From assembly GCF_020515625.1 (NCBI RefSeq), contig NZ_JAIWPJ010000004.1:1-64000 (forward strand): DNA of 64,000 nt. Direction: 5' to 3'. The notes under the pieces are model-generated. The model was not told the DNA's origin, did no database searches, and was given only the letters and a program-made list of their open reading frames with translations. This document shows positions 1-8,199 of the stretch, one piece after another. This stretch comes from Natrinema amylolyticum (GTDB lineage: Archaea; Halobacteriota; Halobacteria; Halobacteriales; Natrialbaceae). The translations under genes were made by a program, and so were the position numbers. Positions within the stretch are counted from its first letter, which is position 1. Each line of letters opens with the position of its first letter.

Positions 1-166
1 GTTCGACACCGAACTTCTCTAATTCTCGAACGGTATTCGAAAGCGAGAGACCAGCAAGATGGAGTCGAATACCGAGTTCCATTAGCTGGCGCGGTGTCCG
101 CTCTCGCTCCACAAAACTCAAATCGATCCAGTCGCTACACCCACTGAGGCGGCGGATTTTTGGCAT
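1..166 (-). CDS. IS6-family transposase, N-terminal 55 residues (partial)
   Basis: The frame opens with ATG at 166 and stays open to the window edge. The translation starts MPKIRRLSGCSDWIDL, followed by FVERERTPRQLMELGIRLHL and AGLSLSNTVRELEKFGVE, the standard N-terminus of haloarchaeal IS6-family DDE transposases (short helical DNA-binding part before the catalytic core). The catalytic DDE residues would lie beyond the edge. The gene starts 34 bases inside the apparent terminal repeat, the usual arrangement for the family. Nothing in the visible part is broken, so this could be a functional copy, unlike the relatives near 7.6 and 8 kb. Confidence 0.75.
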   Translation of the reverse strand, partial: MPKIRRLSGCSDWIDLSFVERERTPRQLMELGIRLHLAGLSLSNTVRELEKFGVE

Positions 167-218
167 GGACACCACAAAATCGTGCCGCCTCACTTTTCAC
201 GCTTAACGAAACAGCGCC
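1..218 (-). mobile_element. IS6-family insertion element, 5' part, cut by window edge
   Basis: The element carries the start of an IS6-type transposase gene reading out of the window. Its outer end is marked by GGCGCTGTTTCGTTAAGCG on the minus strand (200-218), which looks like the terminal inverted repeat of haloarchaeal IS6-type elements; the other end lies outside the window. About 120 bases of its transposase gene recur at 7546-7680, so at least two relatives of this element flank the integrase and ABC-transporter segment. The repeat identity is from memory of the family, not from alignment. Confidence 0.7.
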
Positions 219-613
219 GATAGCGTTCGCAGTTATTGGGATTATCTTGGTTACCCGATAGAGTAGCCTACGCGATTATTGGGCATAGGATAGTACTCTT
301 GAAAAAAGCGAGTCAAGGCGCGTCTTCTACTCGAAAAAATAAACGAACAGCCCCAAAACGTTGTTCTTAGTAGGTATTTGAGGAAGCAAAATTCTTCTCG
401 TTGCTGGATTATCTGTATCCACTAGTCCGGGTGGAATCATGGTGAGAACTGATCGATTCAGAATCCAATCCCACTACAAAACGGGCCGGGAACCCAATAT
501 TCTCTCGATTTGCTCTTGAGTGGGGGTATTGGCTAACTCTCACAAAGCGCTAAATTAGTTCGGATCCTACGAAATATATGGCCTAGTTGATGGTCTGTAG
601 AAATCGGCACGGT
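219..613. other. AT-richer intergenic DNA between IS fragments
   Basis: I see no gene here. Base composition is clearly more AT-rich than in the metabolic genes further on. The stretch lies between the end of the IS6-type element and the tail of a second, unrelated transposase remnant, so it is probably old insertion-site debris. Confidence 0.5.
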
Positions 614-706
614 CTAGTTCTGCACCTCCTCGACTGGCACGTTTCCATCGAGAGCTTGATGCGGTCTCTGGTGGTTATAGTACTACACGAACTGTTCAAG
701 GCGGAC
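614..706 (-). pseudogene. C-terminal remnant of an IS481/IS3-like (rve-type) transposase
   Basis: On the minus strand the frame reads VRLEQFV, an in-frame TAG, then YYNHQRPHQALDGNVPVEEV before a final stop at 614-616. The YNHQRPHQAL motif is the characteristic end of the integrase-core (rve) domain in IS3 and IS481 transposases. The upstream frame (to about 795) stays open but is not recognisable, and the internal stop shows that the copy is dead. Only about 30 codons can be assigned; the exact family (IS3 or IS481) cannot be decided from this tail. Confidence 0.6.
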
Positions 707-1103
707 GGCGAACGCCCTGAGGGGCGACGCCGTCCGCTCATTCTCCCACGATTCTTCTAAATCCGTCTCATAGCTCTCGCTGAGCAGGTCTGCGAGCACC
801 AACCAACTCAACAGTACGACCTGCTCACTTCTCAAACTGACTCAATTAGACAGTGCCATCCAGCCAATATCACCTGGGCTCCGACATGATGATCGTCGCG
901 CTGGGTGGAACCTACCTCTAGAAATATGGTGATTTCACTGATGATTCGATTCCACTGATTAGGGGGTTCGTTTTCCGGGGCACTGACGAGCAGCCTTGGC
1001 CTAGGATTGTCGGTCAAGGCACTCACTGAAGCCGCTCACGCCGGGTACCAGATCAGGGGCGTCCGTAATCGTTTGTGAGTCGTCGCCGCCCACTATTGGA
1101 ATC
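707..1103. other. Intergenic stretch downstream of the integrase
   Basis: No supported gene. A 64-codon minus-strand frame at 832-1026 resembles nothing I recognise and has no convincing promoter. No tRNA gene or obvious attachment site is visible next to the integrase 3' end, although an att core could be hidden here. Confidence 0.4.
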
Positions 1104-2243
1104 TCAGGAATCATGTTCCGTAAAGGCAGCACCGGCATCCTTCGCCATCTCTTTGGCTTCAATGTGTGAGTATGACCGTCGGACTACCTCCTCGCTGTTA
1201 TCCAGTAGGCGAGCGGCGGCGGTGAACCCACGCTGGCGGACCATTACCTCACCGGCACCCCGGCGGCCGCCGTGCGGCGCGAGGTAGCCGTGTCTGTCAT
1301 CAAGTTCGATTTCGGCGTCTTCACAGAGTCGTCGCATGATCCGTCGCGCGCCGTCTGTGTTGATCGCCGGCGGTGACAGTTCGTACTCGCGGAGCGCGTC
1401 GAAAACAGCCGGTTGTCCTGTGAGTCCGTCGACGAACTCCTCGATCTCCGACGGTGACCAGCCGTGTTCATCTCGTAATCCCGTTCGGAGCGTCCCGTAA
1501 AGCGTCGGGAGGTGAAACGTCGGGAATACCGGCCAGTCGTCCCTAGCCGGATCGAGAAGGTTTTCGTATCGCGACATGGGATTTATAGCCTGTTTCGTCA
1601 ACGATCGGTCGGACCAGTCCTGCTTTTTCGCGAGGACAGTCATCTTCCGATCCTCGAGCGAGACGTCGCCCCATCTGAGGCCGTTCCGTCGATCGTCCTT
1701 CGGGTCTGCGAAGATTTCGCCGCCACGGACGCCGGAGTAACAGAGAACGTAGACGAGCGCTCGGTCGCGGAACTCCTGAATCGCGTCGAGCCCCTTCTCG
1801 TCGGCGGCGTCGTGCGCGCGTTCGTCGACGTAACGCGTGATCTGCAGTCGATGGTCGTCGGTCCAGGCCTGTTGGTCACCGGATCGTCGCCCGTCGTTTT
1901 CGGGAAGCGGTTCCTTCGCGACGTTTCGCTGTGCGTAGTTCACCTCGAGGAGTCCCTCGCGAACGCACCAGCCGATGTAGGCGCTGACCTGCGCGTAGTA
2001 CGTCTGAACCGTCCCCGGCGCGAGCTCTCGTCCGGTGAGTTCGCGGGCATAGTGTCGGAACGTTCGTTCGTCCAGGTCGTCGAACGTCCCGTTAGAGCCG
2101 GAATCTGCCTCGAGCCACTCGAGGAAGTCCTCGACGCAGCGCTCGAGGTTCCGCCGGTAGTTCCCGCTTCCCTCGCCGCCCTTCGATTTCGATCGGAGGA
2201 ACGCCTCGAGCGGTTCGGCGACCGCTGTCGATCCGGAATTCAC
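1104..2243 (-). CDS. Tyrosine recombinase / phage-type integrase
   Basis: Site-specific DNA recombinase of 379 residues. Residues about 10-115 form the helical core-binding (SAM-like) domain and about 125-375 the catalytic domain. Visible catalytic residues are R173 in CYSGVRGGEIF, a likely beta-hairpin lysine at 206-207 (VLAKKQD), H324 and R327 in APHGGRRGAGE, and nucleophile Y358 in RRSYSHIE. The residue that is normally His or Trp before the tyrosine ('LLGHS' in most relatives) is Asn349 here (LLDNS). Haloarchaeal integrases of this length are common on plasmids and integrated elements. Its neighbours are IS remnants and no phage structural genes, so it is probably a relic of, or cargo on, an integrated element. 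Confidence 0.85.
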   Translation of the reverse strand: MNSGSTAVAEPLEAFLRSKSKGGEGSGNYRRNLERCVEDFLEWLEADSGSNGTFDDLDERTFRHYARELTGRELAPGTVQTYYAQVSAYIGWCVREGLLEVNYAQRNVAKEPLPENDGRRSGDQQAWTDDHRLQITRYVDERAHDAADEKGLDAIQEFRDRALVYVLCYSGVRGGEIFADPKDDRRNGLRWGDVSLEDRKMTVLAKKQDWSDRSLTKQAINPMSRYENLLDPARDDWPVFPTFHLPTLYGTLRTGLRDEHGWSPSEIEEFVDGLTGQPAVFDALREYELSPPAINTDGARRIMRRLCEDAEIELDDRHGYLAPHGGRRGAGEVMVRQRGFTAAARLLDNSEEVVRRSYSHIEAKEMAKDAGAAFTEHDS

Positions 2244-2623
2244 GCTCGATCACCCTCGAGAGCCGGGTTTTCGCTGTATTTCATCGCTCGTGATTCACAG
2301 AGGGCGCGGACTCTCATAAAACCACACTTGATTATTGTGCTAATCAAGTGTATCTCCGTTCGGTTCCGATTCAGCCGATATCGGAGATTTTGGAGCGGTA
2401 TTCGCGGATATCCGACCTCTATAAATTATATATAGCTATACGAAATTCCACAGTAGGAGTTGCACTACTTCGGAAGATGGTACGACTCAGAACTGGCGTG
2501 AATTGAGAGTGTGTCAAGGACAATCGGCGATCTCTGCGTCCACAGATCGATAGCGTTTGGCGGCTCTCCGCGTTTGATGCGTGACAGTACCTGTTGAATC
2601 GGTCTCCGAGACAAAGCTATCGC
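2244..2623. other. Upstream region of the integrase; no clear gene
   Basis: The region contains the integrase promoter area with several AT-rich tracts near 2330-2430 (including a run of TATATATA-like sequence around 2425). Downstream of the small frame at 2624-2797 the same minus-strand reading frame continues after one stop to about 2480, which hints at a decayed longer gene, but I cannot name it. Confidence 0.35.
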
Positions 2624-2797
2624 TCACGACCAGCCAGATCGATCAGGTTCAGTATGTATCTTCAGTCCAGCGAACACGGCAGTCCCGTCACTCTCTTCTG
2701 AGCGAGTCGGTACATTACAGAACCGCATCTCGTGACTTCCGTGCTCGACATCTATCTGGACAGTTTCGACTGCCACGTCCTCGTCGTCTGCGTCCAT
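2624..2797 (-). CDS. Small acidic ORF or decayed gene remnant, unrecognised
   Basis: A 57-codon frame from ATG at 2797. The translation is acidic and haloarchaeal in style (MDADDEDVAVETVQIDVEHG near the start), with codon use like a real gene. The frame is also open upstream of the ATG without another start, and downstream of the stop the same frame runs on for about 45 codons. That pattern fits a truncated and partly decayed gene better than an intact small one. It diverges from the iron-regulated binding-protein gene at 2876 and its 5' side approaches the iron box. No family recognised. Confidence 0.25.
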   Translation of the reverse strand: MDADDEDVAVETVQIDVEHGSHEMRFCNVPTRSEESDGTAVFAGLKIHTEPDRSGWS

Positions 2798-2856
2798 CTG
2801 TTCGAGGACAATCCCCTCACGTTTTGACTTGCCAAATTCGGAACCACTATTAATCT

Positions 2857-2870
2857 TTAGGCTAGCCTAA
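2857..2870. promoter_or_regulatory. Perfect DtxR/Idr-type iron operator
   Basis: TTAGGCTAGCCTAA is a perfect 14-base palindrome and closely matches the operator class bound by DtxR/MntR-family metal-dependent repressors (Idr1/Idr2/SirR in haloarchaea). It ends five bases before the ATG at 2876, so it covers the expected transcription start of a leaderless message; the TATA-like TATTAATC lies just upstream (about 2849-2856). Binding of a metal-loaded repressor here should block initiation directly, giving iron- or manganese-repressed expression. Confidence 0.8.
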
Positions 2871-2875
2871 ATCGT

Positions 2876-4066
2876 ATGGCAGACGATTCCAGCGGCCACG
2901 AGGCACCGACGCGGCGTGACTACATGAAGTACGGCGGCGTAGTCGTCGGCGGGGGACTGCTTGCCGGGTGTGCGGGCCAGTCCGATTCCGGTTCGACGCC
3001 GGAGACCAGTTATTCGGTAACGCTGTCACCCGTGGGCGAGGTGACGTTCGACACGGTCCCGGAGACAGCCTATGCATACAATCCACACTATGCTGATATG
3101 GCGGTCGCGTTCGGTCATGGAGACGCGATCGCTTCACTCGGGGCGCCAGACGCGTACACGACATCGATGAACTACTACTACGACGCCGTCGACGGGGCGT
3201 CCATCGAAAGCGAAGACCTCAGAGCAGTGTGGAACGATGGGGTTGATAAAGAGTTATTCTACGATATTGGTGCGGACGTCCACTTTCAGGACCCGTGCTG
3301 GTTGACGAGTTTCACGGAGAACTGGGACCAAGGAGACATAGAAGAGGTACGAGAGAACCTCGGCCCTTGGTTCGGAAACCGCTACAGCCGCGAGTACACA
3401 CAACCACCCGAGGGATGTCGCGAGGGGTACCGACACTATACTCTGTGGGAACTCTCGGAGCAGGTCGCTGCTGTTTTTCGCGAGGAGGAACGGTTCAAGG
3501 CACTCCAAGCGGAGTCTGAGGAATTGTTCAGCACGATCCGGGCGAACCTCCCTCCCGAACCGGAGCGACCGACAGTTGGACTGGTCGTGTTCAGTGATGA
3601 CTCGTTCCGGCCCTACGAACTGAACAATCCCGGGTTCGCAAAAGCCCACCTCCGACCGTTCGAGGCCCAGGATGCCTTCGCGACGAGCGACCAGACCTAC
3701 GACGAGAACGAAGGCGGTCGCATCGACTACGAAGGGTTGCTGGAGGCCGATCCGGACGTGCTCCTCCACAGTCAGGGGATCAGCGGTTTCTTCGACGTGG
3801 CGGCGATCCGAGAGACGCTGGAGAACCACTCCGTCGGGAGCGAACTCACAGCCGTTAAAAACGACCGGGTGTACAGTTCCGGCACGCCGTTCCAGGGTCC
3901 CCTGATGAATCTGTTCCAACTCGAGATGACGGCGAAACAGTTGTATCCGGACGTCTTCGGGGAGTGGCCCGCCGATGGGAGTGAAGACACCTACCCGGAG
4001 ATCTCGGCCGACGAACAGCTGTTTGACCGCCAACGAGTTGCGGACATCAGTAACGGCGACATCTAA
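2876..4066 (+). CDS. Iron/siderophore/cobalamin-type ABC substrate-binding lipoprotein
   Basis: A 396-residue binding protein of the FepB/BtuF class (Peripla_BP_2-like). The N-terminus has the Tat pair RR at 13-14 and a lipobox ending at Cys32 (LLAGC), so it should be exported folded and anchored to the outer face of the membrane. The body has the two-lobe pattern with a 'YNPHYADMAVAFGHGDAIASLG' type first lobe, a central helix around the LWELSEQVAAVF region, and a second lobe near residues 225-390 (PTVGLVVFSDDSF onward). No permease or ATPase is adjacent, so partners must be elsewhere. The iron box directly upstream supports a role in iron (siderophore) uptake. Start chosen at the ATG immediately after the operator; the message is probably leaderless. 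Confidence 0.8.
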   Translation: MADDSSGHEAPTRRDYMKYGGVVVGGGLLAGCAGQSDSGSTPETSYSVTLSPVGEVTFDTVPETAYAYNPHYADMAVAFGHGDAIASLGAPDAYTTSMNYYYDAVDGASIESEDLRAVWNDGVDKELFYDIGADVHFQDPCWLTSFTENWDQGDIEEVRENLGPWFGNRYSREYTQPPEGCREGYRHYTLWELSEQVAAVFREEERFKALQAESEELFSTIRANLPPEPERPTVGLVVFSDDSFRPYELNNPGFAKAHLRPFEAQDAFATSDQTYDENEGGRIDYEGLLEADPDVLLHSQGISGFFDVAAIRETLENHSVGSELTAVKNDRVYSSGTPFQGPLMNLFQLEMTAKQLYPDVFGEWPADGSEDTYPEISADEQLFDRQRVADISNGDI

Positions 4067-4200
4067 CAAGGAGAGACACCGATACTATTACGAGATCCGT
4101 GGCACCTCCACGTCATAAAATCAGCACGCCTACCTAACGGTCGTCCACCACTGAAGCTGCGAAACAAACAGCGATCACGCACTGGGTACATGCTCGCTAT

Positions 4201-4713
4201 TCAATACGCTGTTTTTGGCAATAATTCGGTAGCTCGATCAGAGTTTGCTGAATTCACGACGCGAATGTAGCACAGTATTGCGTCGACGGCCGTCTCGAAC
4301 ACTGCTTCGCCCTGTTCGGCCGACGCGTCGGTCGCATCGCCAACCGCCGTTCTCGCTGAACTCGTCGGTGAACTGGCGAACGACGCCCCCGTCAACTGTG
4401 TCGTTCCATGCGGAGGCGTCACCGGCAACTGGCTCACCGACATCGTCTGGACAGAGGTGGAGTAGCACGGCTGTCTCGAGTTCGCCTGCGTGACCGGCGT
4501 GTTCGTCGACGGCGCGCATCCACTCCCAGCGGAACGCATCGAGTCCGAAAGCGACTTCACGACATCATGAGCGTAGTGACGGAGCGTCTCCGTCGACACT
4601 GACAGCGTCCCGGGGAACCGACTATGATAGGGCGCGACGCCGACCGGCAGCGCCGGGAGCACGACTGAGTCGCCGTCCCACGCCCGATCGGCCTCGCCGG
4701 CCATCGCTCGCAA
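4201..4713 (-). pseudogene. Creatininase-family amidohydrolase, frameshifted and N-truncated
   Basis: Pieces of the creatininase fold appear in order but in two frames. First comes LPVGVAPYHSRFPGTLSV with TLRHYAHDVVKSLSDS (to about 4545). After a shift comes HAGHAGELETAVLLHLCPDD and QFTDEFSENG (about 4535-4360), and after a shift back VGDATDASAEQGEAVFETAV (to about 4240). SHAGE-like and 'G..T.A..E.GE.IFE' elements are family hallmarks. The normal beginning, with the first metal ligands, is missing. Creatininase-family hydrolases often accompany NitT/TauT-type ABC transporters such as the one immediately upstream, so this was probably the catabolic partner of that transporter before it decayed. 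Confidence 0.75.
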
Positions 4714-4783
4714 CACGGGTCGGCTTCGGTTAGTTCGATCTCGAGTTCGTGACGCGAGAGGATAATCTCTCTGTAAGATAATG

Positions 4784-5572
4784 TCAGAGACTAGTGTAAA
4801 CTGGACTCCCGAGTTCATTCCTAATTCGCGCGACGTAGTCCACGAAATCGTGTGCCGTTCGGTCACGTGGGCGCTCTAGGTCGATAGAGACAGTCGACTG
4901 TACGGTTCCCGGGTTTGCATCCATGACGACCACGCGATCAGCTAGCGTCACCGCTTCGTCGATGTCATGCGTGACGAACACGACGGTCTGTCCGGTCTGT
5001 GTCCAGATGTCGAGCAATTCAGCGTGCAAGCGGTCGCGCGTCCGAGCATCGACACTGCCGAACGGTTCGTCCATCAACAGTATCTCCGGATCGACGGCGA
5101 GGGCACGAGCGATGCCGACGCGCTGCTTCATCCCGCCGGATAGCTCTTTTGGATACGCGTCCTCGAAGCCCTCGAGCCCCACCAGATCGATCAACTCCCG
5201 GACCCGTGCCTCGCAGTCGGGGCAATCACACGCAGGCCGGTCAAGGCCGAACCGGATATTCCCCCGGACAGTTCGCCAGGGGAATAGTGCGTACTCCTGA
5301 AAGACCATCCCCCTGTCCAGCCCAGGACCAGTAACCGGGTCTCCACCGACCAGTATCGACCCACTGTCGGGATCGTCGAGCCCAGCGATTGCCCGCAACA
5401 GCGTCGTCTTCCCACATCCCGACGGACCGACGACACAGCAGAACTCACCTTCGGCTACGGAGAACGAGATGTCTGCGAGCGCTTGCGTCGACTCATACGA
5501 TCTGCTGACGTTCTGTACAGTGATCTTCTCACTTGACTCTCGATTAGTGGACGAGTCCGTACTCAGCGCCAC
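4784..5572 (-). CDS. NitT/TauT-type ABC transporter ATP-binding protein
   Basis: ATPase of 262 residues that powers uptake by the neighbouring permease. Walker [10 protein letters not shown] at 49-57, Q-loop near 92, signature LSGGMKQR at 144-151, Walker B LLMDEP at 165-170 and switch H202. The start is taken as GTG at 5572, because the homologous sequence begins there ([19 protein letters not shown]) and this gives a 10-base overlap with the permease stop; the frame remains open upstream but that part merely shadows the permease. A Cys cluster (C115, C117, C120 in ACDCPDC) sits in the helical subdomain between Q-loop and signature, which is unusual for SsuB/TauB proteins. Third gene of a three-gene operon. 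Confidence 0.88.
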   Translation of the reverse strand: MALSTDSSTNRESSEKITVQNVSRSYESTQALADISFSVAEGEFCCVVGPSGCGKTTLLRAIAGLDDPDSGSILVGGDPVTGPGLDRGMVFQEYALFPWRTVRGNIRFGLDRPACDCPDCEARVRELIDLVGLEGFEDAYPKELSGGMKQRVGIARALAVDPEILLMDEPFGSVDARTRDRLHAELLDIWTQTGQTVVFVTHDIDEAVTLADRVVVMDANPGTVQSTVSIDLERPRDRTAHDFVDYVARIRNELGSPVYTSL

Positions 5573-6405
5573 GCGAGTACCCTCCGTTCGATGAGTCGGA
5601 ACCCGACATCCATACAGAGGAACGCCAGGCTGATCAGGAACATGTACGCGACGCTGGTCGCCATCGCGAGGTTGTTCGAGGCGTTGATGATCTCGTAGCC
5701 AACGCCGGGCGCGCCGAACAGTTCGGCCCCGACGATGATCATCCAGCAGCGACCGATGCTCGTCCGGAACCCCGTCAACACCTGGGGAGCAGCACTCGGT
5801 AGTGCGACGAGTTTCAGCATCGAGCGGTCGCGCTCCACGCCAAGCGTCGACGCAGCATCGGTCAGTTCGCTCGAGACGCCCTCGACGCCACCGTACGCGC
5901 CGTAGAAGTTGATCCAGAATGCACCGACGAAGACGATGAACGCCGCACCGGTGTGGTGAATGCCGAACCAGACGATCGCGAAGACCACCCACGCCAGCGG
6001 CGGAATTGGCCGCAGCACCCGGACGAGAGGCTGCAACCAGTCGTCAAGCGCACCGTTCCAGCCCATCGCCAGCCCCAGACTGATACCACAGCCGGCACCG
6101 AGGAGGAGGCCAGGGACGTAGTGGAACAACGTCTGTGTAAGGTGCGCGAGCCCGGTCGGCAACACCAGACTCGATCCCAGAACAGGGATCACGATCGCAG
6201 TCGAGGTTGCGAATAGGTCGACAAACGCGCGCACCGAATCGAGGGGGCCCGGCACCAAATACGACGGCTGGGTCGTCATCGAGCCAACCCACCAGACGAG
6301 GAGAAACACGAGGAGCCCACCCAGCCCGCGCAGATACCGCCTCAGGTCCCGCTCGAAGCTGCCGGCGACTACCGTGTTGGAACTGGTGTCGGTATGCGTA
6401 CTCAT
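5563..6405 (-). CDS. NitT/TauT-type ABC transporter permease
   Basis: Membrane component of 280 residues in the SsuC/TauC group (BPD_transp_1 fold). After a short cytoplasmic N-terminus there are about six membrane spans, the first near residues 29-46 ([16 protein letters not shown]). The EAA-type coupling loop is visible as the segment [37 protein letters not shown] (about 181-217), which contacts the ATPase. The gene overlaps the binding-protein stop by four bases (ATGA) and the ATPase start by ten, a tightly coupled operon. Substrate is unknown; the family carries sulfonates, nitrate, cyanate, pyrimidine precursors and similar small molecules. Confidence 0.87.
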   Translation of the reverse strand: MSTHTDTSSNTVVAGSFERDLRRYLRGLGGLLVFLLVWWVGSMTTQPSYLVPGPLDSVRAFVDLFATSTAIVIPVLGSSLVLPTGLAHLTQTLFHYVPGLLLGAGCGISLGLAMGWNGALDDWLQPLVRVLRPIPPLAWVVFAIVWFGIHHTGAAFIVFVGAFWINFYGAYGGVEGVSSELTDAASTLGVERDRSMLKLVALPSAAPQVLTGFRTSIGRCWMIIVGAELFGAPGVGYEIINASNNLAMATSVAYMFLISLAFLCMDVGFRLIERRVLAWR

Positions 6406-7430
6406 TCCTGGATGGCGTCGTAGGGGTCGAACGCGAACAGGTTCTCCGTCGCGATCGGTTCCTCGATGTTGCCGACGTTCGCGACGAACTCGCCCATCGT
6501 CGCGGCCTGATCGGTGATCGCGTGTGGGTCCGAGAGGAAATCCGATGCCTGTGAGTCCATAGCCGCCGTAGCGAGGTCCTCGCTCACGCCGGAGCCGATG
6601 ACCGACGCGGCATGGGAAGCAGCCACATCCGATGACTCTGCCGTGAACTCGGTCGCCGCGGTATGCTGTTCGACTAGCGACTGTGAGACTTCGCTGTGAT
6701 CGATCACTTGCTGGTTCGCGAACAACACTGTGACTGGATGATTTTCCAGAAGGTTTCCAGACCAGATGAGTTCATCAAAGCCGTCGTCTTGGCCAATGAT
6801 GGTCGCGAACGGTTCCTGGATGATCGTCGCGTCGATGTCGCCCGATTGGATCATCTGGACCGCCTTCGCCGGCGGGACTTTCGACTTGTTAATTGCGGTC
6901 TCCATCTCACCGACGTTGAGATCCTCCTGGATCCAGTATCGAAGAGCGATGTCGGGGACGCTCCCATCCGGTGGGGCACCGAACCGTATCTTGCGACCAT
7001 GCTCCTGCTTGAAGCGCTCGAATATGGCTGGCCCTTCCTGTTCGTAGAGCTCGGCGAGTTCGGTTGTCCCCATGATCTTGAAACCATTTCTCGAGTTCGC
7101 CGCGAGGATACCGGCGTCGGTGCCTTTGTCGACGAGAACCATCGCAGGGGTGATTCCGAAGAGCGCAGCGTCGACATCCCCACTGGCAAACGCCGTAACG
7201 ACACTGGGACCGGAGCTAAATCGCTCGATAGTGACACCTGCTGGGATGTCGTCGTAGTAGCCCTCTTGTTCCATCACGTAGTGTTGCATGTTCGGATAAA
7301 TCGGGACGTACGCGACCGTGAGGGCGTCGAGTAACCCATCTCCTCGACCGAGACAGCCAGCGATTCCCGTCGCCGCAATCGTGGTTACACCTGCCCTCTG
7401 GAACAGCCTTCGTCGCGAGAATTGAACCAT
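6402..7430 (-). CDS. NitT/TauT-type ABC substrate-binding lipoprotein
   Basis: A 342-residue binding protein of the NMT1/SsuA group. It begins with Tat arginines (RRR at 6-8) and a lipobox ending at Cys26 (IAGC). The mature part starts LTVAYVPIYPNMQHYVMEQEG, the typical first strand and ligand-loop of this class. FASGDVDAALFGITPAMVL and the IDATIIQEPFATIIG region correspond to the usual ligand-contact segments. It is the first gene of the operon with permease and ATPase, and the decayed creatininase-family gene sits at the other end. An AT-rich TATA-like stretch lies just upstream around 7450-7460. The substrate cannot be read from the sequence. Confidence 0.85.
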   Translation of the reverse strand: MVQFSRRRLFQRAGVTTIAATGIAGCLGRGDGLLDALTVAYVPIYPNMQHYVMEQEGYYDDIPAGVTIERFSSGPSVVTAFASGDVDAALFGITPAMVLVDKGTDAGILAANSRNGFKIMGTTELAELYEQEGPAIFERFKQEHGRKIRFGAPPDGSVPDIALRYWIQEDLNVGEMETAINKSKVPPAKAVQMIQSGDIDATIIQEPFATIIGQDDGFDELIWSGNLLENHPVTVLFANQQVIDHSEVSQSLVEQHTAATEFTAESSDVAASHAASVIGSGVSEDLATAAMDSQASDFLSDPHAITDQAATMGEFVANVGNIEEPIATENLFAFDPYDAIQE

Positions 7431-7545
7431 CAGTGTTACTAAAAACGAGATCAGTTATAATGATAGCTATGGTTCAAAAAGAGAGTTTTAATATTATCGA
7501 GGGTTCAAGAACGTAGGTCTTGCTAGAGCCAACTTGGACTCAGCG

Positions 7546-7666
7546 AGAGGCCAGCAAGATGAAGTCGAATACCAAGTTCCATCAGCTGACGTGGTGTCCG
7601 TTCTCGCTCCACAAAACTCAAATCGATCCAGTCGCTACACCCGCTGAAGCGGTCGGTTTTTGGCAT
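7546..7666 (-). pseudogene. IS6-family transposase fragment, N-terminal 40 codons
   Basis: From ATG at 7666 the frame reads MPKTDRFSGCSDWIDLSFVE and continues through the ELGIRLHLAGLSLS segment, then loses similarity. It is nearly identical at the nucleotide level to the copy at 45-166, in the same orientation, but is broken on both sides: upstream similarity stops after the first 14 bases before the ATG, and downstream it ends in unrelated sequence near 7546. No terminal repeat is visible. Confidence 0.75.
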
Positions 7667-7854
7667 GGATACCACAAAATCTCGACCGTCACTGACGTCC
7701 GCGGCTACGAACCCCATCCGACGGAATCGGAGTACGGGCTCGAGTCGATATCCGTGGACGGCGATTGACGACGTCGACGGCACAACTGAGATTCCCCTGG
7801 TCGACGGCCGGCTGCGAGTCAGAGAACGGCCCGCTCGATTCGGACGCAATATGA

Positions 7855-8199
7855 CGGTTTCCTGGTCGGTTTGTGCGTTCTGTGCGACAATCCTTATGTC
7901 AAAGATTCTATAGCAGTGTGCAGCTAGTACCGCTCGTTGAGTCGGATCACGGTTTCGTCGACTGCGACGTGATTCCGGGCTGTGACTATCTCTGGCTGGT
8001 AATCGGATTTCTGGACCGAATAGCCAATTGTTTCCGATTACTACCCGGATTTATCGACGATTCGAACGGTATCCGACGACGGGAATCTCGCAAGAGAACC
8101 GAGTTCTCACCGCCATCAACGGCCACGATATCGCTTCTTTTTCTACAAGACCCGGGTCTAGATGACTGATACTATCACTGAGGCGTATCGTTTCGGTCG
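7855..8199 (-). pseudogene. Heavily decayed IS6-family transposase
   Basis: Reading the minus strand from about 8199 gives TETIRLSDSISHLDPGLVEK, then PLMAVRTRF, then after a shift SDTVRIVDKSG, two stops, SETIGYSVQKSDYQPE and NHVAVDETVIRLNERY followed by a stop. These match, in order, the canonical IS6 path (RLSG.SDW.DL.FVE.EA, LS.TV, VQK.DLQP, HVAVDETVI.LN.ERYWLY). The first catalytic Asp region (AVDETVI) is still visible. Several stops and at least one frameshift show an old dead copy, more divergent than the fragments at 1-166 and 7546-7666. Confidence 0.65.

Noticed and set aside
5573-5992. Extended N-terminus of the NitT-type ATPase
   Set aside because: The additional 140 residues are Arg-rich and lie wholly inside the permease gene in another frame; the conserved ATPase begins after GTG 5572.
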